Origin: Oscillospiraceae bacterium
Lineage (GTDB): Bacteria; Bacillota; Clostridia; Oscillospirales; Oscillospiraceae
Reading direction: 5' to 3'
Assembly: GCA_016292255.1 (NCBI GenBank)
Contig: JAEEZZ010000161.1
Span: 1-39,810, forward strand
Length of the DNA stretch: 39,810 nucleotides
Below, piece after piece: positions 14,812-22,497 of the stretch. Numbering within the stretch: position 1 is the first letter of the stretch; the number at the start of each line of letters is the position of its first letter. The translations under genes and the position numbers were made by a program. The notes under the pieces were generated by a model. It saw only the letters and a program-made list of their open reading frames with translations. It did no database searches and was not told the DNA's origin.

Positions 14812-16014
14812 CTATCCTTCCGCCAAACCCAGGGTGAGAATGCCCAGGTTTCGTGCGTAGATCTCGTCAAAGCGGGACAGGGGCAGGGGGTTCTCTCCCA
14901 GGCCCACCTCCACGGTGTAGCCGGGGCGATCCCGGGTCAGAATGAACCAGTCCTTGTAGCCTGCAAAGCCCGAGGCAAAGGGCACGTCCTCCAGCGTGTA
15001 GCCGGAGACGGCAGCGAAGCGCTCGCCCAGCTCCCTGGCCCCGGCGGGCTCCATGTTCAGGAATTTCCAATAGATCACGTTGCCCTGGGTGTGGAAGCTG
15101 ACGGTCAGCCCCGGCTCCACCAGCTCCGTCAGCCGGGCCATGGCCTCGCTTTCCGCCTCCGAGAGGGGGGCCGGGCCCACGTAATCCCGGGGCCCCGGCC
15201 TGGAATAGCCCTGGGCAAATTTGATCTCCCGGGCCTGCTCCCAGCGGGCGGGGTAGTTGAGGTTCAGATCCACGCCCCGGAGATTGGCCTTCCAGCCGTC
15301 GGGGAAGGGGATCTCGGGGTAGTTTCTGGCCAGACGCTCCGCCTCCGCCCAGCCGGGATCCCCGGCCCGCAGCCCGCCGGTGACTAGGGCGACCCCGTCC
15401 GGGTTTACCATGGGCACCAGATGCAGGGTGCTGCGCTGGTAGAGGGCCTGGGCGGAAAAGCCGAAGATCTTTCCGTTTTCGGAGATGGCCCGGGCGTAGG
15501 TCTCCAGAAAGGCCAGCAGCAGCGGCGTGGTGATCCACTCGTTGGCGTGGTGGGACGCGTTGTAGAGGATCCGCCGGGGGCCGAGCCCCACGGTGATCTG
15601 GGGCAGCTTCCGGCCATAGAAGCTCTCCCCGATATTCCGCACCGTCAGAAAGGGATAGCGGGCCGCCAGCCCCTCCAGGCAGAGGCTCTGCAGCTCGTAG
15701 GTGAAGGGCAGATCGGTGGGCACCACGTCAAAGCCCAGCGGCACGGTCAGAAGCTGTCCCACGTAGAGCCGCAGGGGATCCTGGTTGGGATTGGCCGTGA
15801 TCAGCGCCCGCACCGTGGTGCCGAAGCGGGCGGCGATGCGGCTGTAGTTGTCCCCCGGGGCCACCCGGTAGCTCCGATACCCCGTCAGCCAGGGCAGCAG
15901 GGCGGCCCAGGTGGCCGCGTCCGCCCGTCCCGTGGGCGGCAGACCCTCCCGCCGCTGAAATTCCGCCAGATCCGGCGCACCCGCCCGCCGCAGGGCCAAG
16001 TCCGTTAATTCCAT
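14812..16014 (-). CDS. LysM and M14 zinc carboxypeptidase (gamma-D-glutamyl-diaminopimelate peptidase type)
   Basis: A protein of 400 residues. Residues 1-45 look like a peptidoglycan-binding helix bundle (LAEFQRREGLPPTGRADAATWAAL), residues 48-93 are a LysM domain (YRVAPGDNYSRIAARFGTT to LYVGQLLTVP), and from about 105 there is an M14 carboxypeptidase domain. Zinc ligands are His156 and Glu159 (HHANEW) and His308 (SFHTQGN), and the catalytic base is Glu369 (YTVEVGLG). This plan matches the endopeptidase I and YqgT group, which cuts the gamma-D-Glu-meso-diaminopimelate bond of cell-wall peptides. No signal peptide is visible, as in other members, which suggests a role in recycling imported or released wall peptides. 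The ATG at 16014 has GGGGG upstream. Confidence 0.9.
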   Translation of the reverse strand: MELTDLALRRAGAPDLAEFQRREGLPPTGRADAATWAALLPWLTGYRSYRVAPGDNYSRIAARFGTTVRALITANPNQDPLRLYVGQLLTVPLGFDVVPTDLPFTYELQSLCLEGLAARYPFLTVRNIGESFYGRKLPQITVGLGPRRILYNASHHANEWITTPLLLAFLETYARAISENGKIFGFSAQALYQRSTLHLVPMVNPDGVALVTGGLRAGDPGWAEAERLARNYPEIPFPDGWKANLRGVDLNLNYPARWEQAREIKFAQGYSRPGPRDYVGPAPLSEAESEAMARLTELVEPGLTVSFHTQGNVIYWKFLNMEPAGARELGERFAAVSGYTLEDVPFASGFAGYKDWFILTRDRPGYTVEVGLGENPLPLSRFDEIYARNLGILTLGLAEG

Positions 16015-16065
16015 AGTAAAATACCCCCGTTTTCATACTGGGAAAGTGTATGCAGGGCCTGCGGC

Positions 16066-16152
16066 AGTAATAAGTAAAAAGCAATAAGTAAAAAGTAATA
16101 AGTAATAAGTGCCCAAACCGACACCTATTACTTATTACTTGTTACCTATTAC
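16066..16152. repeat. AT-rich inverted array of AATAAGTA-type units
   Basis: The left arm repeats units such as TAATAAGTAAAAAG. The right arm carries the reverse complement (TTACTTATTAC, TTACCTATTAC), with GCCCAAACCGAC between them. The array fills the gap between typA's 3' end and the M14 gene's start. It could fold as one long imperfect hairpin. Its low GC content contrasts with its surroundings. Confidence 0.7.
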
Positions 16153-16156
16153 ATTT

Positions 16157-17977
16157 TTACCGTTTCTTCATCAGCTCGCGCATTCTCTGGCTGTGATCCA
16201 GAATGCGCTTACGCATCCGGAGATTCTGGGGGGTGACCTCCAGCAGCTCGTCGTCGGCCAGGTATTCCAAGCACTGCTCCAGGGAGAAGGTGCGAGGCGG
16301 CACCAGACGGATGGCGTCGTCGGAGCCGGCGGCGCGCATATTGGTGAGCTGCTTTTTCTTGCAGACGTTGACGGTCATGTCCTCGTTGCGGCTGCAGGCG
16401 CCCACGATCATGCCCGCGTAGACGGGGATGCCGGGGCTGACGAACATCTGGCCCCGATCCTGCACGCCGCCGATGCCGTAGGCCGTGGTCTCGCCGGTCT
16501 CATGGGCCACCAGGGAGCCGGTCTTCCGGCGCTCGATCTCGCCCTTCATGGGGGCGTAGGAGTCCAGCACGGAGGACATGACGCCCTCGCCGTGGGTGTC
16601 GGTGAGGAACTCGCTGCGGTAGCCGAAGAGGCCCCGGGAGGGAACCAGGAATTCCAGGCGGTAGCGGCTGCCCATGGGGGTCATGGACACCAGATCGCCC
16701 TTGCGCTGGCCGATCTTCTCGATGACGGCGCCCATGGCGCTTTCGGGCACGTCCGCCACCATGCGCTCGATGGGCTCGCACTTCGCCCCGTCGATCTCCT
16801 TGGTCAGTACACGGGGGGTGGAGACGGAGAACTCAAAGCCCTCCCGGCGCATGGTCTCGATAAGGATGGACAGGTGCATTTCGCCGCGGCCCGCCACGTT
16901 GAAGGCGTCGGTGCCCTGCTCGGTGACGTGGAGGGAGACGTCCTTCAGCAGCTCCCGCTCCAGCCGATCCCGGAGGTTGCGGGAGGTGACGTACTTGCCC
17001 TCCCGGCCTGCGAAGGGGCTGTCGTTGACGGCGAAGGTCATTTCAATGGTGGGGTCGGAGATCTTCACAAAGGGCAGGGGCTCCACGGTGAGGGGGTCGC
17101 AGACCGTCCGGCCGATGGTGATGTCGGAGATGCCGGAGAAGGCCACGATCTCGCCGGCGCTGGCTTCCTGGATGGGGGTCCGGCCCAGCCCGTCGAAGGC
17201 GTAGAGGGCCACGATCTTGCCCTTCTGCTGGATGGCGGGGTCGTGGAAGTCGCAGATGGTGACCTCCTGGTTCTGGCGGATGGTGCCCCGCTCGATGCGG
17301 CCGATGCAGATCCTGCCCACGTAGTCGTTGTAGTCCAGGGAGGACACCAGCATTTGCAGGGGGCCGGCGGCGTCGCCCTGGGGGGCGGGGATATAGTTGA
17401 CGATGGTATCAAAGAGGGGTACCAGATCCTTGCCCTCCTCGTGAGGGCCGTAGGCGGAGATGCCCTGCCGGGCGGAGCAGAAGATGGTGGGAGATTCGAA
17501 CTGCTCGTCGGTGGCGTCCAGATCCAGCAGCAGCTCCAGCACCTCGTCCATGACCTCCTCGATCCGGGCGTCGGGCCGGTCGATCTTGTTTACCACCACG
17601 ATGACCTTGTGGCCCAGCTCCAGGGCCTTTTGCAGCACGAAGCGGGTCTGGGGCATGGGGCCCTCGGCGGCGTCCACCAGCAGCAGAACGCCGTTGACCA
17701 TCTTGAGGATACGCTCCACCTCGCCGCCGAAGTCGGCGTGGCCCGGGGTGTCTACGATGTTGATCTTGTAGTCTTTATAGTGGACGGCAGTGTTCTTGGC
17801 CAGAATGGTGATGCCGCGCTCCCGCTCCAGATCGCCGGAGTCCATGACGCGATCCACCACGGCCTGGTTTTCCCGGTAGATGCCGCCCTGCTTCAGCATT
17901 TCGTCCACGAGGGTGGTCTTGCCGTGGTCAACGTGGGCGATGATAGCGATATTTCTGATCTTTTCCTGTGGAATCAT
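16157..17977 (-). CDS. typA: Ribosome-associated translational GTPase TypA/BipA
   Basis: A protein of 606 residues with the translational GTPase plan: G1 AHVDHGKTT (residues 14-22), the G2 region RGITILAKN, G3 DTPGHADF, G4 NKIDRP and G5 near FCSARQG. Domains II, III and V follow, and the C-terminal domain is particular to TypA (YGIGGVQDRGQMFVSPGIPVYAGMIVG to the basic end). TypA binds the ribosome and helps 50S assembly and stress or cold adaptation. An in-frame GTG lies 18 bases upstream, but GGGGAG with six-base spacing marks the ATG at 17977. It has its own promoter, and its length is normal. Confidence 0.97.
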   Translation of the reverse strand: MIPQEKIRNIAIIAHVDHGKTTLVDEMLKQGGIYRENQAVVDRVMDSGDLERERGITILAKNTAVHYKDYKINIVDTPGHADFGGEVERILKMVNGVLLLVDAAEGPMPQTRFVLQKALELGHKVIVVVNKIDRPDARIEEVMDEVLELLLDLDATDEQFESPTIFCSARQGISAYGPHEEGKDLVPLFDTIVNYIPAPQGDAAGPLQMLVSSLDYNDYVGRICIGRIERGTIRQNQEVTICDFHDPAIQQKGKIVALYAFDGLGRTPIQEASAGEIVAFSGISDITIGRTVCDPLTVEPLPFVKISDPTIEMTFAVNDSPFAGREGKYVTSRNLRDRLERELLKDVSLHVTEQGTDAFNVAGRGEMHLSILIETMRREGFEFSVSTPRVLTKEIDGAKCEPIERMVADVPESAMGAVIEKIGQRKGDLVSMTPMGSRYRLEFLVPSRGLFGYRSEFLTDTHGEGVMSSVLDSYAPMKGEIERRKTGSLVAHETGETTAYGIGGVQDRGQMFVSPGIPVYAGMIVGACSRNEDMTVNVCKKKQLTNMRAAGSDDAIRLVPPRTFSLEQCLEYLADDELLEVTPQNLRMRKRILDHSQRMRELMKKR

Positions 17978-18004
17978 AGTACTCTCCCCTTTCACAACTT
18001 GGAA

Positions 18005-18033
18005 AATATAGCATACAGAATTGTAAATTGCAA
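18005..18033 (-). promoter_or_regulatory. Sigma-A promoter of typA
   Basis: On the minus strand TTGCAA (18033-18028) and TATATT (18010-18005) are separated by 17 bases. Confidence 0.7.
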
Positions 18034-18087
18034 TAGGAATCTTTGAGAAATGCAGGGAAATTTCTTCAAAATCTGCCTTTTTTTATG

Positions 18088-18116
18088 TTGACAAACGACA
18101 TATATCGTGTTATGAT
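18088..18116 (+). promoter_or_regulatory. Consensus sigma-A promoter of the padR operon
   Basis: A perfect TTGACA (18088-18093) and TATGAT (18111-18116) are separated by 17 bases. The spacer contains the inverted repeat ACGACATATATCGT (18095-18108), so a bound repressor would block the promoter. Confidence 0.9.
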
Positions 18117-18169
18117 ACTGTCGTAAGGCGACATAGCAAGCGACGACATAACAGGAGGCGATATAGCAA
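18095..18169 (+). promoter_or_regulatory. Probable PadR operator with repeated CGACATA half-sites
   Basis: CGACATA occurs at 18096, 18129 and 18144, and the variant CGATATA at 18159. The last three starts are exactly 15 bases apart. An inverted TGTCG is at 18119. The first copy lies in the promoter spacer and the last runs into the ribosome binding site and start codon. Autoregulation by PadR is the natural reading and is inferred. Confidence 0.65.
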
Positions 18170-18480
18170 TGAAACGCAGCGAACCCCTGTCCGAGAGCTA
18201 CTATTATATTCTGCTGTGCCTGGCCAAGGGGGCAAACCACGGCTACGGCATCATGCAGATGACCCAGCGGCTCTCCGGCGGGGACGTGATCATCGGCTCC
18301 GGCACCATGTACGGAGCCGTCAGCAATATGATGAAAAAGGGCTGGATCCAGGAGATCCTGGTGGAGAATCCGGGCCAGGAGCGTCGGCGGCTCTATCAGC
18401 TCACCGACGATGGCCTGGCGGCCCTGGAGACGGAGATTGCCCGGCTGCGGCGAATGCTCGCAAACGCGGAGGAGGTTTGA
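18169..18480 (+). CDS. PadR family transcriptional regulator
   Basis: A protein of 103 residues with the PadR winged-helix fold. LSESYYYILLCLAKGANHGYGIMQ is the typical first helices plus the HGYGI motif. IGSGTMYGAVSNMMKKGWI is the recognition helix region, where the family usually has the pattern GTLYxxLxrLe. RRRLYQLTDDGLAAL is the wing followed by the dimerisation helix. PadR proteins repress their own operons and respond to small molecules or envelope stress. The short length fits the PadR-s2 group. The gene sits directly behind a consensus promoter full of repeated CGACATA sites, and the DUF2812 gene starts two bases after its stop. A DUF2812 membrane protein beside PadR is a recurrent pair in Bacillota. 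Confidence 0.93.
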   Translation: MKRSEPLSESYYYILLCLAKGANHGYGIMQMTQRLSGGDVIIGSGTMYGAVSNMMKKGWIQEILVENPGQERRRLYQLTDDGLAALETEIARLRRMLANAEEV

Positions 18481-18482
18481 CA

Positions 18483-19388
18483 ATGGCAGGAAATCGAAAA
18501 AATTCCTGGAAACTCTACCCGGCCTGGGGCTATGAGAAGGAGCTCGAGGATCTGGATCGGGCCTCGGAGCAGGGCTGGCAGCTGGTAAGGGGCGGCTGCT
18601 TTCACAGCAGCTTTGTGAAAAATCCCAACCTGCGCTATCGCTATCAGATGGATTTCGGCCGGATCGACGACATGGGCCGCTACATTGAGACCTTCCGGGA
18701 GCAGGGCTGGGAGTACGTCAACTCCACCTTCAACAAGTGGCACTACTTCCGCAAGCTCTACGACCCCGCCCTGCCGGAGGAGGACTACGAGATCTTCACA
18801 GACCGGGAATCTCTCCGGGAGATGCGCGGCCGATGGGGCAGGCTGGCGCTGGCGATCGCCGTCGTGCTGGCAGGCTTCGCGATCTACTACGGCGTTCAGC
18901 TGGTTCAAACGTTCCAGCTTCCCCTGCTGATCCAGACGCTGGTCTTTGCGCTGGAGAGCGGCCTGCTGGTTTGGGGCTGGACGATCATGCGAAACCCGGA
19001 TCGTGATCGAAGCCGCAGGTACGGCAGCGCTTTTCTGACGGCAATTCTGGCGGTGATCGTTCTGGGTGCCGCCGCAGGTATTGCTTTCTCGACCCTGCGG
19101 CCCCATTTCCAGGCTCACCAGAGCGCGGGCTCCCTGGACGAGCCCATGGTGGATTCCCGCTGGGCCGGTTTCGAGATCAAATACCGGGACAACTACTTCC
19201 TGGACCTGGACTTTGCGTCCGACGCGCCCATGACCTTCTCGGTTCTGAACGAAGCGGGGCAGACCGTGTACGCGAAGACCGGGACCGGCTTCCGGGAGGA
19301 GAATATCCGCCTGCAGCTTCCGGCGGGACAATACTGCCTCTCCATCAGCTGTGAGACGGGATACCGGATCAACTGTATCATTCAATAA
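18483..19388 (+). CDS. DUF2812 domain membrane protein, copy 1
   Basis: A protein of 301 residues. Residues 1-110 form a DUF2812 domain, recognisable by ASEQGWQLVRGG, LRYRYQMDF, ETFREQGWEYVNS and KWHYFRKLYDP. Three or four hydrophobic helices follow (about 120-145, 150-168 and 180-200), then an extracytoplasmic beta-rich domain of about 90 residues at the C-terminus. The role of DUF2812 proteins is unknown; they usually lie behind a padR gene and are probably controlled by it, as here with a two-base gap. The start at 18483 uses the GGAGGAGG at the end of padR. The C-terminal outer domain is absent from the second copy, so the two have diverged in what they expose. Confidence 0.85.
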   Translation: MAGNRKNSWKLYPAWGYEKELEDLDRASEQGWQLVRGGCFHSSFVKNPNLRYRYQMDFGRIDDMGRYIETFREQGWEYVNSTFNKWHYFRKLYDPALPEEDYEIFTDRESLREMRGRWGRLALAIAVVLAGFAIYYGVQLVQTFQLPLLIQTLVFALESGLLVWGWTIMRNPDRDRSRRYGSAFLTAILAVIVLGAAAGIAFSTLRPHFQAHQSAGSLDEPMVDSRWAGFEIKYRDNYFLDLDFASDAPMTFSVLNEAGQTVYAKTGTGFREENIRLQLPAGQYCLSISCETGYRINCIIQ

Positions 19389-19420
19389 CGACCTATGACG
19401 GTTCAGAACTGCAAGATTCA

Positions 19421-19450
19421 AATGCCCGCAAACGCGGGGGAGGTGCGACA
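19421..19450 (+). repeat. Fossil of the padR 3' end and ribosome binding site
   Basis: These 30 bases match 18453-18482, the last codons of padR plus the start region of DUF2812 copy 1, at 26 of 30 positions. In the copy the padR stop TGA has become CGA, so the frame reads on into the second DUF2812 gene. It marks the left part of the duplicated segment and still works as the ribosome binding site. Confidence 0.8.
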
Positions 19451-19451
19451 G

Positions 19452-20042
19452 ATGGAGGAACAGCAGAAGAAGGTCAAGAACAACTATCAGAGCACGGAGG
19501 AACTGCTTCGGGCGCTGGATCAGGCCTCGGCGGAGGGCTGGCAGCTGGTAAAGATCGGCAGTCGCATTCATTACGAGTGGAACCCCAGCGTCCGCTACCG
19601 CTACCAGATGGACTACCGGAACGTGGACGACCTGGACCGTTACCTGGAGCTCTTCCGGGAACAGGGCTGGGAACAGGTTTGCGCCGTCGTGAGCGGGCGC
19701 TACTTCCGCAAGCGTTGGGATCCTTCTCTGCCGGAGGAGGCCTACGAGATCTTTACAGATCCGGAGTCCCGGCAGCAGTTTCGCAGAAGATTGAGCAAAG
19801 GAGCGTTGTTCTGTTGCATACTCTATGCCCTCAACGTCGTGCTTTGCGGCTTTATTCTGCTCAAACATTACAGCACTTCAAATCTGTGTAGGGCTCTGTG
19901 CTGGGCTTTTGGCTCGGCAGTGTGGGGCTGGAGGGTCTGGAACACGCGGCATCCCGATCCCGCCCGCAAAATAGGGCCCGTCTGGCGTTTCATGTTAGTG
20001 CTTCTGGCGCTGGCCCTTATTGCCGGTATGTTCTGGGGCTGA
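19452..20042 (+). CDS. DUF2812 domain membrane protein, copy 2
   Basis: A protein of 196 residues that repeats the DUF2812 domain of copy 1: ASAEGWQLVKIG, VRYRYQMDYRNVDDLDRYLELFREQGWE, GRYFRKRWDPSLPEEAYEIFTD. Three hydrophobic helices follow (about 120-140, 145-163 and 175-195), and it lacks the outer C-terminal domain. An ATG at 19395 is in frame, but its first 19 codons are mostly the fossil end of padR. GGGGGAGGTG lies seven bases before the ATG at 19452, so that start is preferred. The gene arose by tandem duplication and should be cotranscribed with padR and copy 1. Function is unknown. Confidence 0.85.
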   Translation: MEEQQKKVKNNYQSTEELLRALDQASAEGWQLVKIGSRIHYEWNPSVRYRYQMDYRNVDDLDRYLELFREQGWEQVCAVVSGRYFRKRWDPSLPEEAYEIFTDPESRQQFRRRLSKGALFCCILYALNVVLCGFILLKHYSTSNLCRALCWAFGSAVWGWRVWNTRHPDPARKIGPVWRFMLVLLALALIAGMFWG

Positions 20043-20079
20043 ACCGATTGTTGTCTGCCGTTGCCGTTTTTTGCAAAAA

Positions 20080-20107
20080 CTGCAAAAAAACACCCGCTTT
20101 TTTGCAG
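20080..20107 (+). terminator. Possible terminator after the DUF2812 genes
   Basis: CTGCAAAAAA (20080-20089) pairs with TTTTTTGCAG (20098-20107) around an eight-base loop. It is followed by CTTTTG, only a short T-rich tail, so its strength is doubtful. Confidence 0.4.
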
Positions 20108-20116
20108 CTTTTGTCA

Positions 20117-20145
20117 TAGACGAAGCCGACTGCAGCTGGTATAAT
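20117..20145 (+). promoter_or_regulatory. Probable promoter of the ABC transporter operon
   Basis: A perfect TATAAT (20140-20145) has TAGACG 17 bases upstream as a weak -35 element. It lies about 80 bases before the start codon at 20225. Confidence 0.6.
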
Positions 20146-20224
20146 AGGATCAAAACAAACGGGCCTGTAAGCAAATTGATTATCATACTGCGAAAATAAT
20201 ACTACAGAAACAGGAGTGGCGATT

Positions 20225-21115
20225 ATGCGCTTAGAACTGAAAAACATCGACAAAGCCTTCGGGGACAAGCAAGTCCTCAAGGGCGTCTCCTTCACCGCGG
20301 AGAGCGGGAAGGCCTTCGGTCTGCTGGGCCGGAACGGCGCGGGCAAGACCACCTCGATCCGCATTCTGATGGACGTCTTCAAGGCCAACGCCGGCGAGGT
20401 GCTGGTGGACGGAGCCCCCATCGACTATGAAAAGATCAAGATCGGCTATCTGCCCGAGGAGCGGGGCCTCTACCCCAAGAAGATCATCATCGACCAGCTG
20501 AGCTACTTCGCCCAGCTGAAGGGCATGACGAAGAAGGACGCCGTGGTGGCCGTGGACGCCTGGCTGGAACGGCTGGGCATGACGGAGTACCGGAACAAGC
20601 GGCTGGACACCCTCTCCAAGGGCAACCAGCAGAAGATCCAGCTGGTGACGGCCCTGGCCCACAACCCGGACATCGTGATCCTGGATGAGCCCTTCTCCGG
20701 CCTGGATCCGGTGAACGCCATGCTGCTGAAGGACGTGGTGAAGGAGCAGATCGCCAAGGGCAGGATCGTCCTGTTCTCCAGCCACCAGATGAGCTACATC
20801 GAGGAATTCTGCGACAGCATTGCCATCATCAACGCCGGAAAGGTGGCCCTCCACGGCGACCTCCACGACATCAAGCGGAACTACCCCCGGGATCGGCTGG
20901 TGGTGAGCACCACGAAGCCGGAGCTGATCCGGCGGGACTTCGGCAGCGCCTGCACCGAAACGGAGAACGGCGCGCTGCTGCTCCAAATGGCGAGCCCCGA
21001 CGAAAAGAGCGCGGTGATGAAGCGCCTGGTGGAGCAGTACGACGTGGACGAGATCAAGGTATTCGAGCCCTCGCTGAACGACATCTTCGTCCAGTACGCG
21101 GGCGAGCAGGTGTAA
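20225..21115 (+). CDS. ABC transporter ATP-binding protein (NatA-like, with DUF4162-type C-terminus)
   Basis: A protein of 296 residues. Walker A is GRNGAGKTT, the signature is LSKGNQQKIQL, Walker B is DIVILDEPFSGLD, and the switch His is in LFSSHQM. The D-loop is intact. The last 80 residues match the extra domain (DUF4162) seen in exporter ATPases of the NatA and EcsA kind, including EPSLNDIFVQYAG. It would energise the permease encoded 13 bases downstream. A GTG nine bases upstream is in frame, but AGGAG at 20212-20216 points to the ATG at 20225. The substrate is unknown; sodium, peptides or antibiotics are exported by relatives. Confidence 0.93.
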   Translation: MRLELKNIDKAFGDKQVLKGVSFTAESGKAFGLLGRNGAGKTTSIRILMDVFKANAGEVLVDGAPIDYEKIKIGYLPEERGLYPKKIIIDQLSYFAQLKGMTKKDAVVAVDAWLERLGMTEYRNKRLDTLSKGNQQKIQLVTALAHNPDIVILDEPFSGLDPVNAMLLKDVVKEQIAKGRIVLFSSHQMSYIEEFCDSIAIINAGKVALHGDLHDIKRNYPRDRLVVSTTKPELIRRDFGSACTETENGALLLQMASPDEKSAVMKRLVEQYDVDEIKVFEPSLNDIFVQYAGEQV

Positions 21116-21128
21116 GGAGGGGACGACC

Positions 21129-22361
21129 ATGAAGCAGTTAGGAACCATCTTCAAATTTGAGCTCACGGGCTACCTGAAAAACAAGGTATTCGTGGGCACC
21201 ACGGTATTTCTGGTGATCGCCATTGCCGTCTGTATGTTCATTCCCAACATCACCGCGCTGTTCAAGTCCGAGGACAAGCCCGAGGACCGCTCCGTGATGC
21301 TGATCTACGCGGAGGATCCCCAGCTGGCCGCCCTGGCGAAGCAGTACTTCGACCCGGCCTTCCCCGACTTCGAGGTGAAGCTGGCCGAAGGAAGCCTGGA
21401 GGACGTGAAGGCCCAGATCACCGACGGCAGCGCCGACTGCGCCTTCGCCATGGAAAGCGCCTCCTCCTACACCTACTACGTGGACAATCTCTCCATGTAT
21501 GACGCCAATACGGCGGTGGCCGAGACCGTTCTGAAGGAGGTCTGTCGTGTGACCGCCATGGTGGAGCACGGCCTGAGCCCCGAGGAGGCCGCCGAGATCA
21601 TGACCGCCCAGATCGAGAGCCACACCGTCACCCTGGGCAAGGACCAGGGACAGAACTTCCTCTACACCTACATTATGATCATGGCCCTGTATATGGTCAT
21701 TCTGCTCTACGGCCAGATGGTGGCCACCAACGTGGCCACGGAGAAGAGCTCCCGGGCCATGGAGGTCCTGGTGACCAGCGCAAAGCCTGCCGCCATGATG
21801 TTCGGCAAGGTCCTGGCCTCCTGCCTGGCGGGCCTGCTGCAGCTGGTGGCCGTCTTCGGCTCCGCCCTGCTCTTCTACAACATCAACAAATCCGCCTGGG
21901 GCGGCAATGCCATGATCGCCTCCATCTTCAATATCCCGGTGGGCCTGTTCGGCTATATGCTGCTGTACTTCGTCCTGGGCTTCCTGATCTACGCCTTCCT
22001 CTACGGCGCCATCGGCTCCACGGCCTCGAAGCTGGAGGATATCAACACCTCCGTCATGCCCATCACCTTCCTGTTCATCATCGCCTTTATGGTGGTGGTG
22101 ACCTCCATGTCCAGCGGCAACACGGACAACACCCTGATGAAGGTCTGCTCCTTCATCCCCTTCACCTCCCCCATGGCTATGTTCACCCGAATCTGCATGA
22201 GCACCGTGCCCTGGTATGAGATCGCCCTGTCCGTTGCCATCCTGCTGGGCTCCACCGTGGGCGTGGGCTTCCTCTCTGCGAAGATCTACAGCGTGGGTGT
22301 CCTGCTCTATGGCACCACCCCCAAGATCGGCGCGATTTTGAAGGCAGTGCGGAAGGCATAA
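21129..22361 (+). CDS. ABC-2 type transporter permease (NatB-like)
   Basis: A protein of 410 residues with the ABC-2 exporter topology. One transmembrane helix comes near the N-terminus (about 20-38), then an outer domain of about 130 residues, then five helices from about residue 180 to 395. The phrase ATEKSSRAMEVLVTSAKP is the conserved coupling segment of NatB-type permeases (EKSxRVxEvllssvsp). It follows the ATPase gene by 13 bases with AAGGAGGGG as its ribosome binding site, so the two form a complete exporter. It ends at a long inverted repeat facing the glycogen synthase gene. Substrate unknown. Confidence 0.92.
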   Translation: MKQLGTIFKFELTGYLKNKVFVGTTVFLVIAIAVCMFIPNITALFKSEDKPEDRSVMLIYAEDPQLAALAKQYFDPAFPDFEVKLAEGSLEDVKAQITDGSADCAFAMESASSYTYYVDNLSMYDANTAVAETVLKEVCRVTAMVEHGLSPEEAAEIMTAQIESHTVTLGKDQGQNFLYTYIMIMALYMVILLYGQMVATNVATEKSSRAMEVLVTSAKPAAMMFGKVLASCLAGLLQLVAVFGSALLFYNINKSAWGGNAMIASIFNIPVGLFGYMLLYFVLGFLIYAFLYGAIGSTASKLEDINTSVMPITFLFIIAFMVVVTSMSSGNTDNTLMKVCSFIPFTSPMAMFTRICMSTVPWYEIALSVAILLGSTVGVGFLSAKIYSVGVLLYGTTPKIGAILKAVRKA

Positions 22362-22497
22362 ACAAACGAAAAACGAAGAACGAAAAGCGTAAAACTGAGG
22401 TGTCCCTTCGGGACGATTTAAATATCATTTTTCATATCGTCAGATATGAAAAATACCACAGTTATTCGTTGTTCGTTCTTCGTTTTTCTTTTTTATG
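22362..22497. repeat. Long imperfect inverted repeat between convergent genes
   Basis: A 17-base arm (22368-22384, GAAAAACGAAGAACGAA) is repeated exactly in reverse complement at 22472-22488. Inside lie the hairpins GTCCC-TTC-GGGAC (22402-22414) and an 11-base-pair stem ATTTTTCATAT/ATATGAAAAAT (22427-22454). The element fills exactly the space between two stop codons. It could terminate transcription from both sides and resembles a small non-autonomous element. Confidence 0.75.

Noticed and set aside
16109..18046. Open frame of about 645 codons on the plus strand, opposite typA
   Set aside because: TypA on the minus strand has all GTPase motifs and its own promoter; the antisense frame has no recognisable domain.
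18088..18169. Riboswitch in the padR leader
   Set aside because: The repeats are direct half-sites without a stable fold, and the promoter and operator reading explains them better.
19395..19451. In-frame ATG of the second DUF2812 gene at 19395
   Set aside because: The codons that follow are mostly the fossil padR end, and the best ribosome binding site serves the ATG at 19452.
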